From assembly GCA_036556805.1 (NCBI GenBank), contig DATBIS010000109.1, forward strand, positions 1 to 38,847: DNA of 38,847 nucleotides, read 5' to 3'. Every line of letters begins with the position of its first letter. Positions within the stretch are counted from its first letter, which is position 1. Under the pieces are notes generated by a model. The model searched no databases and was not told where the DNA came from. It worked only from the letters and a program-made list of their open reading frames with translations. A program made the position numbers and the translations under genes. This document shows, one piece after another, positions 18,853-26,576 of this stretch. Source of the DNA: DATBIS01 sp036556805. Its GTDB lineage: Bacteria > Actinomycetota > UBA4738 > HRBIN12.

Positions 18853-19785
18853 ATGACCGACCCGCGCAACGTGATCGTGATCGGCTCCGGGCCGGCCGGT
18901 TTCACGGCCGCTCTGTACGCCGCCCGCGCGAACCTCGAGCCCCTCGTGTTGAAGGGACTCGACGCCGGCGGCCAGCTGATGCTGACGACCGAGGTCGAGA
19001 ACTACCCGGGCTTCGCCGACGCCGTGATGGGCCCCGAGCTGATGGAGCAGATGGAGAAGCAGGCCGCCCGGTTCGGCGCCGAGATGCTGGCCGTCCACGT
19101 CACCCGCGTCGACCTGTCCGAGCGCCCGTTCGGCGTATGGGCCGGCGACCAGGAGTTCCGCGGAAAGACCGTGATCGTGAGCACGGGCGCGACCGCGAAG
19201 TGGCTCGGCGTCCCCGGCGAGGACCAGCTTCGGGGGCGCGGCGTGAGCGCGTGCGCGACCTGCGACGGTTTCTTCTTTCGCGATCGCGAGCTCGTGGTGG
19301 TGGGCGGCGGCGACACCGCCATGGAGGAGGCGACCTTCCTCACGAAGTTCGCCTCGAAGGTCACGATCGTGCACCGGCGGGACGAGTTCCGCGCCTCGAA
19401 GGTCATGGCCGAACGCGCGCTCGGGAACCCAAAGGTCGACGTCATCTGGAACGCGACCGTCGAGGAGATCCTCGGCGAGGGCGCCGTCACGGGCGTCCGC
19501 TTGCGAGACGTCGTGAGCGGCGAAGAACGGACGTTCGCGGCGGACGGCGTGTTCATGGCGATCGGCCACACGCCCAACACGTTGCTGTTCGAAGGGCAGC
19601 TCGAGCTGGACAACGGCTATATCCAGGTTCAAGAGCCCAGGACGGCCACGAACGTGCCCGGCGTCTTCGCCGCCGGCGATGTCACCGACACGATCTACCG
19701 TCAGGCGGTCACGGCGGCGGGGCAGGGGTGCAAGGCGGCCATCGACGCGGAGCGCCTCCTCGAGGCCGAGGCGCACGCGGGGTAG
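18853..19785 (+). CDS. trxB: Thioredoxin reductase
   Basis: This 310-residue flavoprotein transfers electrons from NADPH through FAD to thioredoxin. The FAD-binding GSGPAGFTAALYAARAN is at residues 11-27, the redox-active pair is C134-A-T-C137, the NADPH-binding GGGDTAMEEATFL follows, and the C-terminal FAD motif is FAAGDVTD. Length and motif order are normal for the low-molecular-weight type. I chose ATG 18853 because the GGGAGG at 18835-18840 cannot serve ATG 18841; the longer form would add MDRT. trxA follows 74 bases downstream, giving a complete thioredoxin system as in the mycobacterial order. Confidence 0.95.
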   Translation: MTDPRNVIVIGSGPAGFTAALYAARANLEPLVLKGLDAGGQLMLTTEVENYPGFADAVMGPELMEQMEKQAARFGAEMLAVHVTRVDLSERPFGVWAGDQEFRGKTVIVSTGATAKWLGVPGEDQLRGRGVSACATCDGFFFRDRELVVVGGGDTAMEEATFLTKFASKVTIVHRRDEFRASKVMAERALGNPKVDVIWNATVEEILGEGAVTGVRLRDVVSGEERTFAADGVFMAIGHTPNTLLFEGQLELDNGYIQVQEPRTATNVPGVFAAGDVTDTIYRQAVTAAGQGCKAAIDAERLLEAEAHAG

Positions 19786-19859
19786 GGAATCACCGAGGTC
19801 TGGCCGGCGTTGCAACAACGGGCGCAGAACGCGCCCCATCATCGGAGGAACGAGGCAAC

Positions 19860-20186
19860 ATGGCGAACATCGGAACCGTGAACGACCAGGAGTTCCAGGA
19901 GACCGTTCTGGACTCCGACACCCCCGTGCTCGTCGACTTCTGGGCCGAGTGGTGCGTGCCGTGCCACATGGTGTCGCCCGTGGTCGAGCAAATCGGGCAG
20001 GAGAAGGGTGAGGGACTCAAGGTCGCGAAGCTGAACATCGATGACAACCCTCAGGCCACACGCCAGTACGGCGTGATGAGCATCCCGTCGCTGATCCTGT
20101 TCAAGGGCGGCCGCGAGGTCGCGCGCGTCGTGGGGGCGAAACCCAAGGAAGCGATCCTGCGGGACCTGGAGCCCCACCTCTCGTAA
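19860..20186 (+). CDS. trxA: Thioredoxin with CVPC active site
   Basis: This 108-residue cytoplasmic thiol-disulfide reductant has active site W-C32-V-P-C35 instead of the usual WCGPC, the conserved buried Asp in VDFWAEW, and cis-Pro76 in SIPSLILFKGG. GGAGG lies 11 bases before the ATG at 19860. It is encoded directly after trxB, its likely reductase. The Gly-to-Val change between the cysteines is the only odd point; changes at this position in other thioredoxin-fold proteins shift redox potential, so its reactivity may differ slightly. The frame upstream is trxB shadow. Confidence 0.95.
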   Translation: MANIGTVNDQEFQETVLDSDTPVLVDFWAEWCVPCHMVSPVVEQIGQEKGEGLKVAKLNIDDNPQATRQYGVMSIPSLILFKGGREVARVVGAKPKEAILRDLEPHLS

Positions 20187-20238
20187 CCCCTCCCGGGTCC
20201 GGTTGCCGGAGCCGCGGGCGCCGTTCACACTCGACGGG

Positions 20239-21303
20239 GTGAGGATCTACCACCTCGGCGACCGAGGGGCCGACGTGGCCGACGTCCAGAAGCGGCTGCT
20301 GGCGGCGGGCGCCCGCATCGACTCCCACGAGCTCGACGGGCGTTTCGGGCCGTCCACCGACGCCGCCGTACGCGACTTCCAGGCGCGCCGGAACCTCCGC
20401 GTGGACGGGCTCGTCGGCCCCGACACCTGGGGGCAGCTCGTCGAAGCCGGCTGGGAGCTCGGCGATCGGTCGATCTACCTGCGTTCGCCGATGCAGCGCG
20501 GCGACGACGTTCGAGCGCTCCAGGTGAAGCTCAACGCGCTCGGCTTCGACGCAGGGCGCGAGGACGGGCTCTTCGGCCCGCGCACCGACGGCGCCGTGCG
20601 CGACTTCCAACGCAACGTCGGAGAGGAACCGGACGGCATCGTCGGTCCCGAGACCCTCGTCGCCCTCGAACGGCTTCGCCCGCCGACGGGCGCCCCCAGC
20701 CGCGCCGTGGTCCGGGAGCAGGAGCACCTCCGCACGATGCAGACGGAACTCGCCGGCGCCGTGATCGCGATCGACCCGGGTCACGGCCCCGCCGACCCGG
20801 GTGATCGCGGGCCCTCCGGCTCGGCGGAGGCCCAGGTGACGTTCGCGATGGCGTCGGCGCTCGCCGACGAGCTGCTCGCGCTGGGGGCGAAGCCCGCGTT
20901 GCTTCGCGAGGAGGACGAGAACCCGACCGTGTCGGAGCGCGCGCGCCGCGCGAACGAGCTCGGGGCGTTCGCGTGCATCTCCTTGCATCTCAACGCGGGA
21001 ACGGCCGACGAGGCCGGGCCCACGGTGTACTCCTTCGGGAGCGACACCACGCACTCCCCGATGGGGACCCGTCTGGCCGAGCTGATCCTCGAGGAGCTCA
21101 CGGCGGAGTTCGGCGTGCCCGGGCGCAGCGAGTGGCGCACGGCCACGCTCCTTCGCGAGACCCGCATGCCGGCCGTGCACGTCGAGCCCATCTACATCAC
21201 GAACCCGAACGAGGAGCGGCACCTCGAGGATCCCGCGTTCCCGGCACGCGTGGGTCGCGCGGTGGCATCGGGCCTCGCGCGGTTCTTCGAACGGCTCGAG
21301 TAG
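20239..21303 (+). CDS. cwlM: CwlM-like protein: two peptidoglycan-binding domains plus Amidase_3 domain
   Basis: This 354-residue protein has two PG-binding repeats (about residues 5-68 and 85-145, each with the FGPxTxxAVRDFQ motif) followed by an N-acetylmuramoyl-L-alanine amidase domain (about 173-352). Zinc ligands H182 (DPGHG), E197 and H250 (SLHLN) and catalytic E316 (VEPIYITNP) are all present. There is no signal peptide, so it is probably cytoplasmic, like mycobacterial CwlM, which regulates MurA. As I recall, the mycobacterial protein has lost these residues (DPGRG, SLRCE, VDIGYITNP). I chose GTG 20239 (MRIYHLGDRG) because it fits the family start and has a CACACT box seven bases upstream; TTG 20203 would add 12 residues. 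The position after trxA supports the name. Confidence 0.88.
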   Translation: MRIYHLGDRGADVADVQKRLLAAGARIDSHELDGRFGPSTDAAVRDFQARRNLRVDGLVGPDTWGQLVEAGWELGDRSIYLRSPMQRGDDVRALQVKLNALGFDAGREDGLFGPRTDGAVRDFQRNVGEEPDGIVGPETLVALERLRPPTGAPSRAVVREQEHLRTMQTELAGAVIAIDPGHGPADPGDRGPSGSAEAQVTFAMASALADELLALGAKPALLREEDENPTVSERARRANELGAFACISLHLNAGTADEAGPTVYSFGSDTTHSPMGTRLAELILEELTAEFGVPGRSEWRTATLLRETRMPAVHVEPIYITNPNEERHLEDPAFPARVGRAVASGLARFFERLE

Positions 21304-21305
21304 CT

Positions 21306-21410
21306 TCAGCTCCGGCGGCGGGCGAGCAGCGCGAGCACCAAACCCAGCAGGAGGCCGAGACCGACGGCTTTCGCGACGCGTTCGGACTCGGTGGGCATCT
21401 CGACCTTCAT
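21306..21410 (-). CDS. Putative 34-residue one-span membrane protein
   Basis: The frame runs from ATG 21410 to TGA at 21308-21306. The peptide has an acidic/basic head (MKVEMPTESERVAKAVG), one hydrophobic helix (LGLLLGLVLALLA) and a basic end (RRRS), following the positive-inside rule. It is divergent from the LLM oxidoreductase gene and convergent with cwlM. A weak AGGTCGG precedes the ATG. It is too short to exclude chance, but a clean helix with charged flanks is uncommon in random high-GC sequence. I recognise no family. Confidence 0.35.
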   Translation of the reverse strand: MKVEMPTESERVAKAVGLGLLLGLVLALLARRRS

Positions 21411-21416
21411 CCGACC

Positions 21417-21429
21417 TATGCTACGCGCC
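21417..21429 (+). promoter_or_regulatory. Candidate -10 element of the LLM oxidoreductase gene
   Basis: TATGCT (21417-21422) is followed by seven bases and GTG 21430. The same ATG embedded in the box (21418) would be an in-frame start, but the box position and the family's usual N-terminus favour 21430 and a leaderless mRNA. Confidence 0.4.
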
Positions 21430-22386
21430 GTGCGGTGCTGCCTGATGATCGAAGGCCAACAGGGCGTCGCGTGGGAGCGGTGGCTCGACCTCGCGGACGC
21501 ATGCGAGCGTCTCGGCTTCGAGGGACTCTTTCGCTCGGACCACTACTTCAGCTCCCGCGGTGCTGCCGGCCAGGGCTCGACCGACGCGTGGACGTTGCTC
21601 GCCGGGCTCGCGGCTCGCACCGATCGGATCCGGCTCGGCACGCTCGTCTCCCCCGTCACGTTCCGCGAACCGGCATTGCTCGCGAAGTCCGTCGCGACCG
21701 TCGACGAGATCAGCGGCGGGCGCGTCGAGATCGGCATGGGCGCCGGGTGGTGGACCGAGGAGCACACGCAGCACGGCTTTGCGTTCCCGTCGACGAAGGA
21801 GCGCTTCGAGCGGCTGGAGGAGCAGCTCGCGGTCGTGCACGGGCTCCTCACGGAAGATCGATTCACCTTCCAGGGTAAGCACTATCGACTGGAGGACGCC
21901 GAGTTCCTCCCGAAGACGCCCCAAAAGCCTCGACCGCCGATCATCCTCGGCGGCAGGAAAGTTGGCGCGTGGATGCAGCGACTCATCGGCTCGTACGCCG
22001 ACGAGTTCAACACCGTGGGCGGCACGCCGGAGGAGGTGAGCGACCGCTTCGCGCGCGCGCGCGCCGGCGTCGAGGCCGCGGGCAGGGACGCCGACTCGCT
22101 CACGACCTCGCTCATGACGTGGACGTTCCTCGGCACCACACAGGACGAGTACCTCGCACGCGTCGAGCGCGCGCGATCGCTGGACGCGACGGCGGGCGCG
22201 TTCGACGCCTATCTCGCCGACGTCGAGAGGGACTGCATCGTCGGCACGCCCGACCGAGCCGCCGCGCGTCTTCGCGAGTATGCGGATGCGGGCGTGCAGC
22301 GGATCTTCCTCAATCACGAGCTCTACGACGACCTCGAGATGCTCGAGCTCCTCGCGAAGGACGTGTTGCCGAGGGCCTCGGGCTGA
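21430..22386 (+). CDS. LLM class (luciferase-like) F420-dependent oxidoreductase
   Basis: This 318-residue TIM-barrel protein starts MRCCLMIEGQQGVAWERW. Family segments include FEGLFRSDHY near residue 30, TDRIRLGTLVSPVTFREPAL near 63, GRVEIGMGAGWWTEEHTQHG near 96, and PPIILGGRKVGAWMQRLIGSYADE near 174. Members use reduced F420 or FMN to oxidise or reduce diverse small molecules; the substrate is unknown. In Actinomycetota F420 is the common cofactor, so that is the better guess. Its stop overlaps the next gene by one base (TGATG). It begins the inserted run of genes between cwlM and parB. Longer starts at 21391 or 21418 are possible but less like the family. Confidence 0.88.
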   Translation: MRCCLMIEGQQGVAWERWLDLADACERLGFEGLFRSDHYFSSRGAAGQGSTDAWTLLAGLAARTDRIRLGTLVSPVTFREPALLAKSVATVDEISGGRVEIGMGAGWWTEEHTQHGFAFPSTKERFERLEEQLAVVHGLLTEDRFTFQGKHYRLEDAEFLPKTPQKPRPPIILGGRKVGAWMQRLIGSYADEFNTVGGTPEEVSDRFARARAGVEAAGRDADSLTTSLMTWTFLGTTQDEYLARVERARSLDATAGAFDAYLADVERDCIVGTPDRAAARLREYADAGVQRIFLNHELYDDLEMLELLAKDVLPRASG

Positions 22387-22898
22387 TGCTGGCGTCACCG
22401 GGGCGGCCCACGCCGCCCCCGAACGACGCGGACGAGCGCGTGATGCTCGTGGCGTTCCTGGACTACCAGCGAGCCGTGTTCGTTCGCAAGATCGGCGGCC
22501 TCGACGAGGACGGGCTGCGGCGCGTGATGACCGCGAGCGGGCTCACGCTGCTCGGGATGCTCAAGCATCTCGGCTACGTGGAGCGGCTGTGGTTCCGAGT
22601 GACGTTCGCGGGCGAGGACGTTCCACTCGCTTGGTCGGAAGAGGACCGCGACGCCGACTGGCACCCGCAGCCGGACGAGCGACCGGCGGACCTGCTGGCG
22701 TTCTACGAGGGCGAGGTGGCTGCCTCTCGGCGCATCGTGGACGCGGCGTCGCTCGACGACGTCGCGGTCGGCCCGGGCGCGGACGGCGCGACGCTGCGGT
22801 GGATCCTGTTTCACATGCTCGAGGAGTACGCGCGGCACCTTGGCCACGCAGACCTGATGCGCGAGGGGATCGACGGCAAGGCCGGCTTCGAGGGCTGA
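22386..22898 (+). CDS. DinB-like protein, DUF664 type (possible thiol transferase)
   Basis: This 170-residue protein is a four-helix DinB-like bundle. The histidines expected to bind metal are visible: His in GMLKHLGYVERLWF near residue 60, and a pair in ILFHMLEEYARHLGHADLMR near 140-155. The ending ARHLGHADLMREGIDG is typical of DUF664, an actinobacterial branch related to mycothiol-dependent transferases. The start is ATG 22386 overlapping the stop of the LLM gene (TGATG), so they are probably co-expressed. The function with the LLM enzyme is unknown; joint handling of a small electrophile is conceivable but not shown. Confidence 0.85.
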   Translation: MLASPGRPTPPPNDADERVMLVAFLDYQRAVFVRKIGGLDEDGLRRVMTASGLTLLGMLKHLGYVERLWFRVTFAGEDVPLAWSEEDRDADWHPQPDERPADLLAFYEGEVAASRRIVDAASLDDVAVGPGADGATLRWILFHMLEEYARHLGHADLMREGIDGKAGFEG

Positions 22899-22936
22899 GC
22901 GCTTCGGAAAATCCGGCCACTGACCTGCGGCGATGT

Positions 22937-22950
22937 TACCCTCGCCTTCC
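22937..22950 (+). promoter_or_regulatory. Candidate -10 element of the aminotransferase gene
   Basis: TACCCT (22937-22942) is followed by eight bases and ATG 22951. ATG 22933 lies upstream of the box in the same frame and would add six residues. The box favours 22951 as the start. Confidence 0.35.
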
Positions 22951-24180
22951 ATGGCCGAGTTCTCCATCGATCGTTTCGTCGACCTCTACGCGCACCGAGC
23001 GAGTGGGATGTCGGCCTCGGAGGTGCGCGCGTTGTTCGCCGTCGCCTCGAGGCCGGAGGTCGTCTCGCTCGCGGGCGGGATGCCGTACGTGGAGGCGATT
23101 CCCGCGGGTCACGTGGACGAGGTGGTTCGCGACACGCTCCGCGAAAACGCCGCGAGCGCCTTCCAGTACGCGGCCGGGCAGGGCTCCCTCGCGCTGCGCG
23201 ATCGTCTGGTGTCGTTGATGGCCGAGGAGGACGTCGACGCCGATCCCGAGGACGTCGTCGTGACGACCGGTGCGCAGCAAGCGCTCGACCTCATCGGCAA
23301 GATCTTCATCGACCCCAACGACGAGATCGCGGTCGAGGCGCCGGCGTACGTCGGCGCGCTCAGCGCGTTCGGCGTCTACGAGCCTCGCTACCTCACGATC
23401 GAGCTCGACGACGAGGGCATGGTGGTCGACAAGCTGCACGAGGCGCTCGTGCGCGGCGCGCGACCGACGTTCGTGTACACGGTGCCGAACTTCGCGAACC
23501 CCGCCGGGGTCACGATGTCGCTCGAACGGCGGCGACAGCTCGTCGCGCTCTGTCGCGAGGCCTCGATCCCGATCGTCGAGGACAACCCGTACGGATTGCT
23601 CCGGTTCGACGGAGAACCGCTCCCGTGCCTCTGGTCGCTCGATCCCGAGAACGTGATCTACGTGGGGACGGTCTCGAAGGTCTTCTCCCCCGGTGTGAGG
23701 GTCGGCTGGGCGCTCGCCCCGCCGAGCGTCGTGCAGCGGCTCGTCCTCGCGAAGGAAGCTGCGGATCTCTGTGGCTCGTCGTTCACGATGCTCGTGACGG
23801 AGCGCTACTTCGCGGACGATCGCTGGCGCGAGAACCTGCGCGCGCTCGTCGACGTCTATCGTGGCCGGCGCGACGTGATGCTCGAGTCGCTCGAGGAGCA
23901 CTTTCCGGGAGACGCGGTCTGGACGCGTCCGGCGGGAGGCTTCTATGTGTGGGCGACGCTGCCCGAATACGTTGACTCGCAAGCGATGTTGGCGGCCGCC
24001 GTCGAGCGGCGCGTGGCGTACGTCCCCGGGACCGCGTTCTATCCCGACGGCAGAGGGAAGGATCGGATGCGGCTCGCGTTCTGCTATCCCACGGAGGAAC
24101 GCATCCGCGAAGGCATCGCGAGGCTGGGCGCGCTGCTCGAGGACGAGGAAGAGCTCTACCGATCGCTGGGCGGCCGATGA
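22951..24180 (+). CDS. PLP-dependent aminotransferase, class I/II
   Basis: This 409-residue fold-type I aminotransferase has no N-terminal HTH, so it is not a MocR regulator. The substrate and cofactor sites are clear: FQYAAGQGSLALRDRL near residue 71, TTGAQQALDLIGK near 105, PNFANPAG with Asn180 and Asn183, the pyridine-nitrogen Asp211 in VEDNPYG, and the Schiff-base Lys243 in GTVSKVFSPGVRVGW. The sequence style is that of the 2-aminoadipate/LysN-like group, which also includes aromatic and branched-chain enzymes, so the substrate is unknown. Its stop overlaps the ddl start by four bases (ATGA). Confidence 0.88.
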   Translation: MAEFSIDRFVDLYAHRASGMSASEVRALFAVASRPEVVSLAGGMPYVEAIPAGHVDEVVRDTLRENAASAFQYAAGQGSLALRDRLVSLMAEEDVDADPEDVVVTTGAQQALDLIGKIFIDPNDEIAVEAPAYVGALSAFGVYEPRYLTIELDDEGMVVDKLHEALVRGARPTFVYTVPNFANPAGVTMSLERRRQLVALCREASIPIVEDNPYGLLRFDGEPLPCLWSLDPENVIYVGTVSKVFSPGVRVGWALAPPSVVQRLVLAKEAADLCGSSFTMLVTERYFADDRWRENLRALVDVYRGRRDVMLESLEEHFPGDAVWTRPAGGFYVWATLPEYVDSQAMLAAAVERRVAYVPGTAFYPDGRGKDRMRLAFCYPTEERIREGIARLGALLEDEEELYRSLGGR

Positions 24181-25121
24181 GGATCGCGGTGCTCGCGGGC
24201 GGCCGCACACCCGAGCGCGACGTGTCGCTGCGGTCGGGCCACCGCGTCCTCGGCGCCCTGCATGAGCTCGGCCACGACGCCTGGCTCGTCGATCCCGCCG
24301 AGGCGCCGCTCGTGGAATCGCTCGCCGAACACGCCCCCGACCTGTGCTACCTCACGTTGCACGGCAAGGAGGGCGAGGACGGCACGGTGCAGCGACTGCT
24401 CGATGTCCTGGGTGTTCCCTACACGGGAACGGCCCCGTTCGACTGCGAGCTCGCGTTCGACAAGCTGCTGGCGAAGGACGCGCTCGCTCGGGCCGGCGTC
24501 CCCACGCCGGTGTGGGCGGCCGTCGAGGGATGGGCGCTGCGCGACCTCGGCGCGGGATCGGCGCTCGGCAAGACGATCGAGCGCGTGGGCTTGCCCTGCG
24601 TCGTCAAGCCGGCTCGTTCGGGGTCGGCGCTCGGCGTCGGATTCGTCGAGCGCGAGGTGGATCTGTCCCCTGCGGTGATGGCGGCACTCTCGTTCTCGGG
24701 CGCGGCGCTCATCGAGGCCCGCGTCGAGGGTTCGGAGGTCGCGGTCGGATTCGTGGGAGCGCCTCTCGAGGCGCTGCCGATCGTCGAGATCGTCCCGAAG
24801 GAGGGCGCGTACGACTACCGGGCAAGGTACACAGCGGGAGTCACCGAGTACTTCGCCCCCGCTCGCGTATCGCCGGAAGTCGCCGACCGATGCACCGCCG
24901 AGGCGAAGCGCGCCACCGAAGCGCTCGGTCTTCGCGACGTCACACGTGTCGATGTCATGGTCGACCGCTCAGGATCACCCTGGGTGCTCGAGGTGAATGT
25001 CGCGCCGGGGATGACCGACACGAGCCTGCTGCCGATGGCCGCACATGCGGCGGGCCTGTCGCTGGCCGATCTCTGCGATCGCGTACTAAACGCTGCACTG
25101 CAACGGATTTCGGCTCCCTAG
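24177..25121 (+). CDS. ddl: D-alanine--D-alanine ligase
   Basis: This 314-residue ATP-grasp ligase joins two D-alanines for the peptidoglycan stem peptide. Family points are the N-terminal GGRTPERDVSLRSG, the LHGKEGEDGTVQRLLDVLGV segment near residue 62, the ATP-grasp lysine region VVKPARSGSALGVGFV, and the metal-binding end EVNVAPGMTDTSLLP (usually EVNTLPG). Length matches the family (about 300-360). The ATG at 24177 lies inside the aminotransferase stop, so co-translation is likely. It ends convergently, overlapping the DinB-like gene by four bases. A related ATP-grasp ligase with another substrate is possible because of the Asn-Val-Ala change, but Ddl is the best call. Confidence 0.87.
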   Translation: MRIAVLAGGRTPERDVSLRSGHRVLGALHELGHDAWLVDPAEAPLVESLAEHAPDLCYLTLHGKEGEDGTVQRLLDVLGVPYTGTAPFDCELAFDKLLAKDALARAGVPTPVWAAVEGWALRDLGAGSALGKTIERVGLPCVVKPARSGSALGVGFVEREVDLSPAVMAALSFSGAALIEARVEGSEVAVGFVGAPLEALPIVEIVPKEGAYDYRARYTAGVTEYFAPARVSPEVADRCTAEAKRATEALGLRDVTRVDVMVDRSGSPWVLEVNVAPGMTDTSLLPMAAHAAGLSLADLCDRVLNAALQRISAP

Positions 25122-25579
25122 TCGCCGCCTTCCGTCTTCGCGTCGACGAAGTCGTTGAGCTCCTGCAGGTGCGCGAACGCGTGACCGAACGGTCGCCGGT
25201 CCATACCGAGGACGACGCCGAGCAATCCGCCGAGCGTCGGCGGTTCGCCGGACCACCCCTTCACCGGCGCGTCCCACTCGTCGGTCAACGCCTCGAGGGC
25301 GGAGACCACTGCCGCGTACGACTCGTCGTAGGCCGCGCGCGCGCGGTCGAGCGACCATCCCGCGCGAGCGGCCAGCTCTTCGTCGTTCGGTCCAGGGCCC
25401 GGTCCGGCGAACACGCGGACGATCCAAGGTTCTTCGTCGTCGCGGGCCTCGTCGATCGTGCGAAGGGCGATCTCGTGCCAGAGCGCGAGGTGACCGAGGA
25501 GATCCTTGGGCGACCATTCGCCGCCTCCGATGCCCGTGGTGCTCATGTACTCGGACGGCAACCGGGCAAGGGCGCTCAT
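25118..25579 (-). CDS. DinB-like / ClbS-DfsB-type protein
   Basis: The annotated part has 153 residues from ATG 25579 and shows the DinB-like motif GEWSPKDLLGHLALWHEIAL, with a second His pair near the end (GHAFAHLQELNDF). In-frame codons upstream of the ATG also read like the first DinB helix (VVVEALATLARGHGET) but contain no ATG, GTG or TTG back to a stop at about 25670. So either the first helix is shortened, a rare start is used, or there is a frameshift (ATG about 25656 in another frame). The 112 bases between it and parB hold only this. The function is unknown. Confidence 0.72.
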   Translation of the reverse strand: MSALARLPSEYMSTTGIGGGEWSPKDLLGHLALWHEIALRTIDEARDDEEPWIVRVFAGPGPGPNDEELAARAGWSLDRARAAYDESYAAVVSALEALTDEWDAPVKGWSGEPPTLGGLLGVVLGMDRRPFGHAFAHLQELNDFVDAKTEGGD

Positions 25580-25691
25580 CGTCTCGCCGTGCCCTCGGGC
25601 GAGCGTCGCAAGCGCTTCGACGACGACCCCGGATGCACGTCGTTTCCCCGACGCGTCATTCCTCTGCGTATGCTGGGGTCATACAAACGCT

Positions 25692-26576
25692 CTAGTCGGG
25701 CGCGAGACCAGGGCCCGAGCCGATGATCTCGGAAACGATCCGCTCCAGGTCGTCGGCGGAACCGAATTCGATGACGACCTGACCTTTGCCCTGACCCATC
25801 TTGATCGTGACCCTAGTGGCGAGCTGCTCGGACAGGATCTCCTCGACCTCGCCGAGCGACGAATCGGCCGGGGGCGGCTGCGCCGGGGCGGGACGCGCCG
25901 CCTTGTCCCGGGGTCCTTCGACGAAGCGGCGCACGGCGTCCTCCGTCTCGCGGACGGAAAGGTCCTGCGCTGCCACACGGAGCGCGAGGGAGCCCTGGGC
26001 CTCCGCGTCGGCCATGCCCAGCAGGGCCCGGGCGTGGCCGGCCTGGATCCGTCCGTCGGTGAGGAGCTGCTGCACGTCGAGCGGGAGCTGCAACAGGCGA
26101 ATGGTGTTCGCGACGTGGGAGCGGGAGACCCCGATGCGCTCGGCGAGCTCCTCCTGCTTCAACCCGAGCTCCTCGAGGAGCTGGCGAAACGCCTCGGCGA
26201 GCTCGATGGGCCCGAGGTCCTCCCGGTGGATGTTCTCGATGAGCGCCTCTCGGAGGGTGTCGGCGTCGTCGGTGTCGCGCACGACCACGGGAACGGTCGC
26301 AAGACCGGCCCGGCGCGCGGCGCGCAAACGCCGCTCCCCCGCGATGAGCTCGTAGCCCGAGAGCGCCTTGCGTACCACGATCGGCTGCAGGATCCCCACC
26401 TCGCGGATCGAGGTCGCGAGCGAGTCGATGGCCTCGTCGTCGAAGCGCGTCCTGGGCTGCTTCGGGTTCGGGGAGATCGCGTTGACCGGTACCTCGAGGA
26501 GTCCGGCGCCCTCGCCGACCTCGGCCCCCGGGATCAGCGCGGACAGTCCTCTGCCGAGCCCACCTCGCTTCGACAT
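25692..26576 (-). CDS. parB: Chromosome-partitioning protein ParB
   Basis: This 294-residue CTP-dependent DNA clamp loads at parS and organises the origin. It begins with the usual GGLGRGLSALIP, then has the CTP-binding region with GERRLRA at residues 80-86 and ENIHREDLGPIELAEAF near 114, a helix-turn-helix at about 138-163 (KQEELAERIGVSRSHVANTI), and a C-terminal dimer domain. The start ATG 26576 shares one base with the parA stop (TGATG); an ATG at 26606 lies within parA and is less likely. Its target parS is present at 28615-28632. Confidence 0.95.
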   Translation of the reverse strand: MSKRGGLGRGLSALIPGAEVGEGAGLLEVPVNAISPNPKQPRTRFDDEAIDSLATSIREVGILQPIVVRKALSGYELIAGERRLRAARRAGLATVPVVVRDTDDADTLREALIENIHREDLGPIELAEAFRQLLEELGLKQEELAERIGVSRSHVANTIRLLQLPLDVQQLLTDGRIQAGHARALLGMADAEAQGSLALRVAAQDLSVRETEDAVRRFVEGPRDKAARPAPAQPPPADSSLGEVEEILSEQLATRVTIKMGQGKGQVVIEFGSADDLERIVSEIIGSGPGLAPD

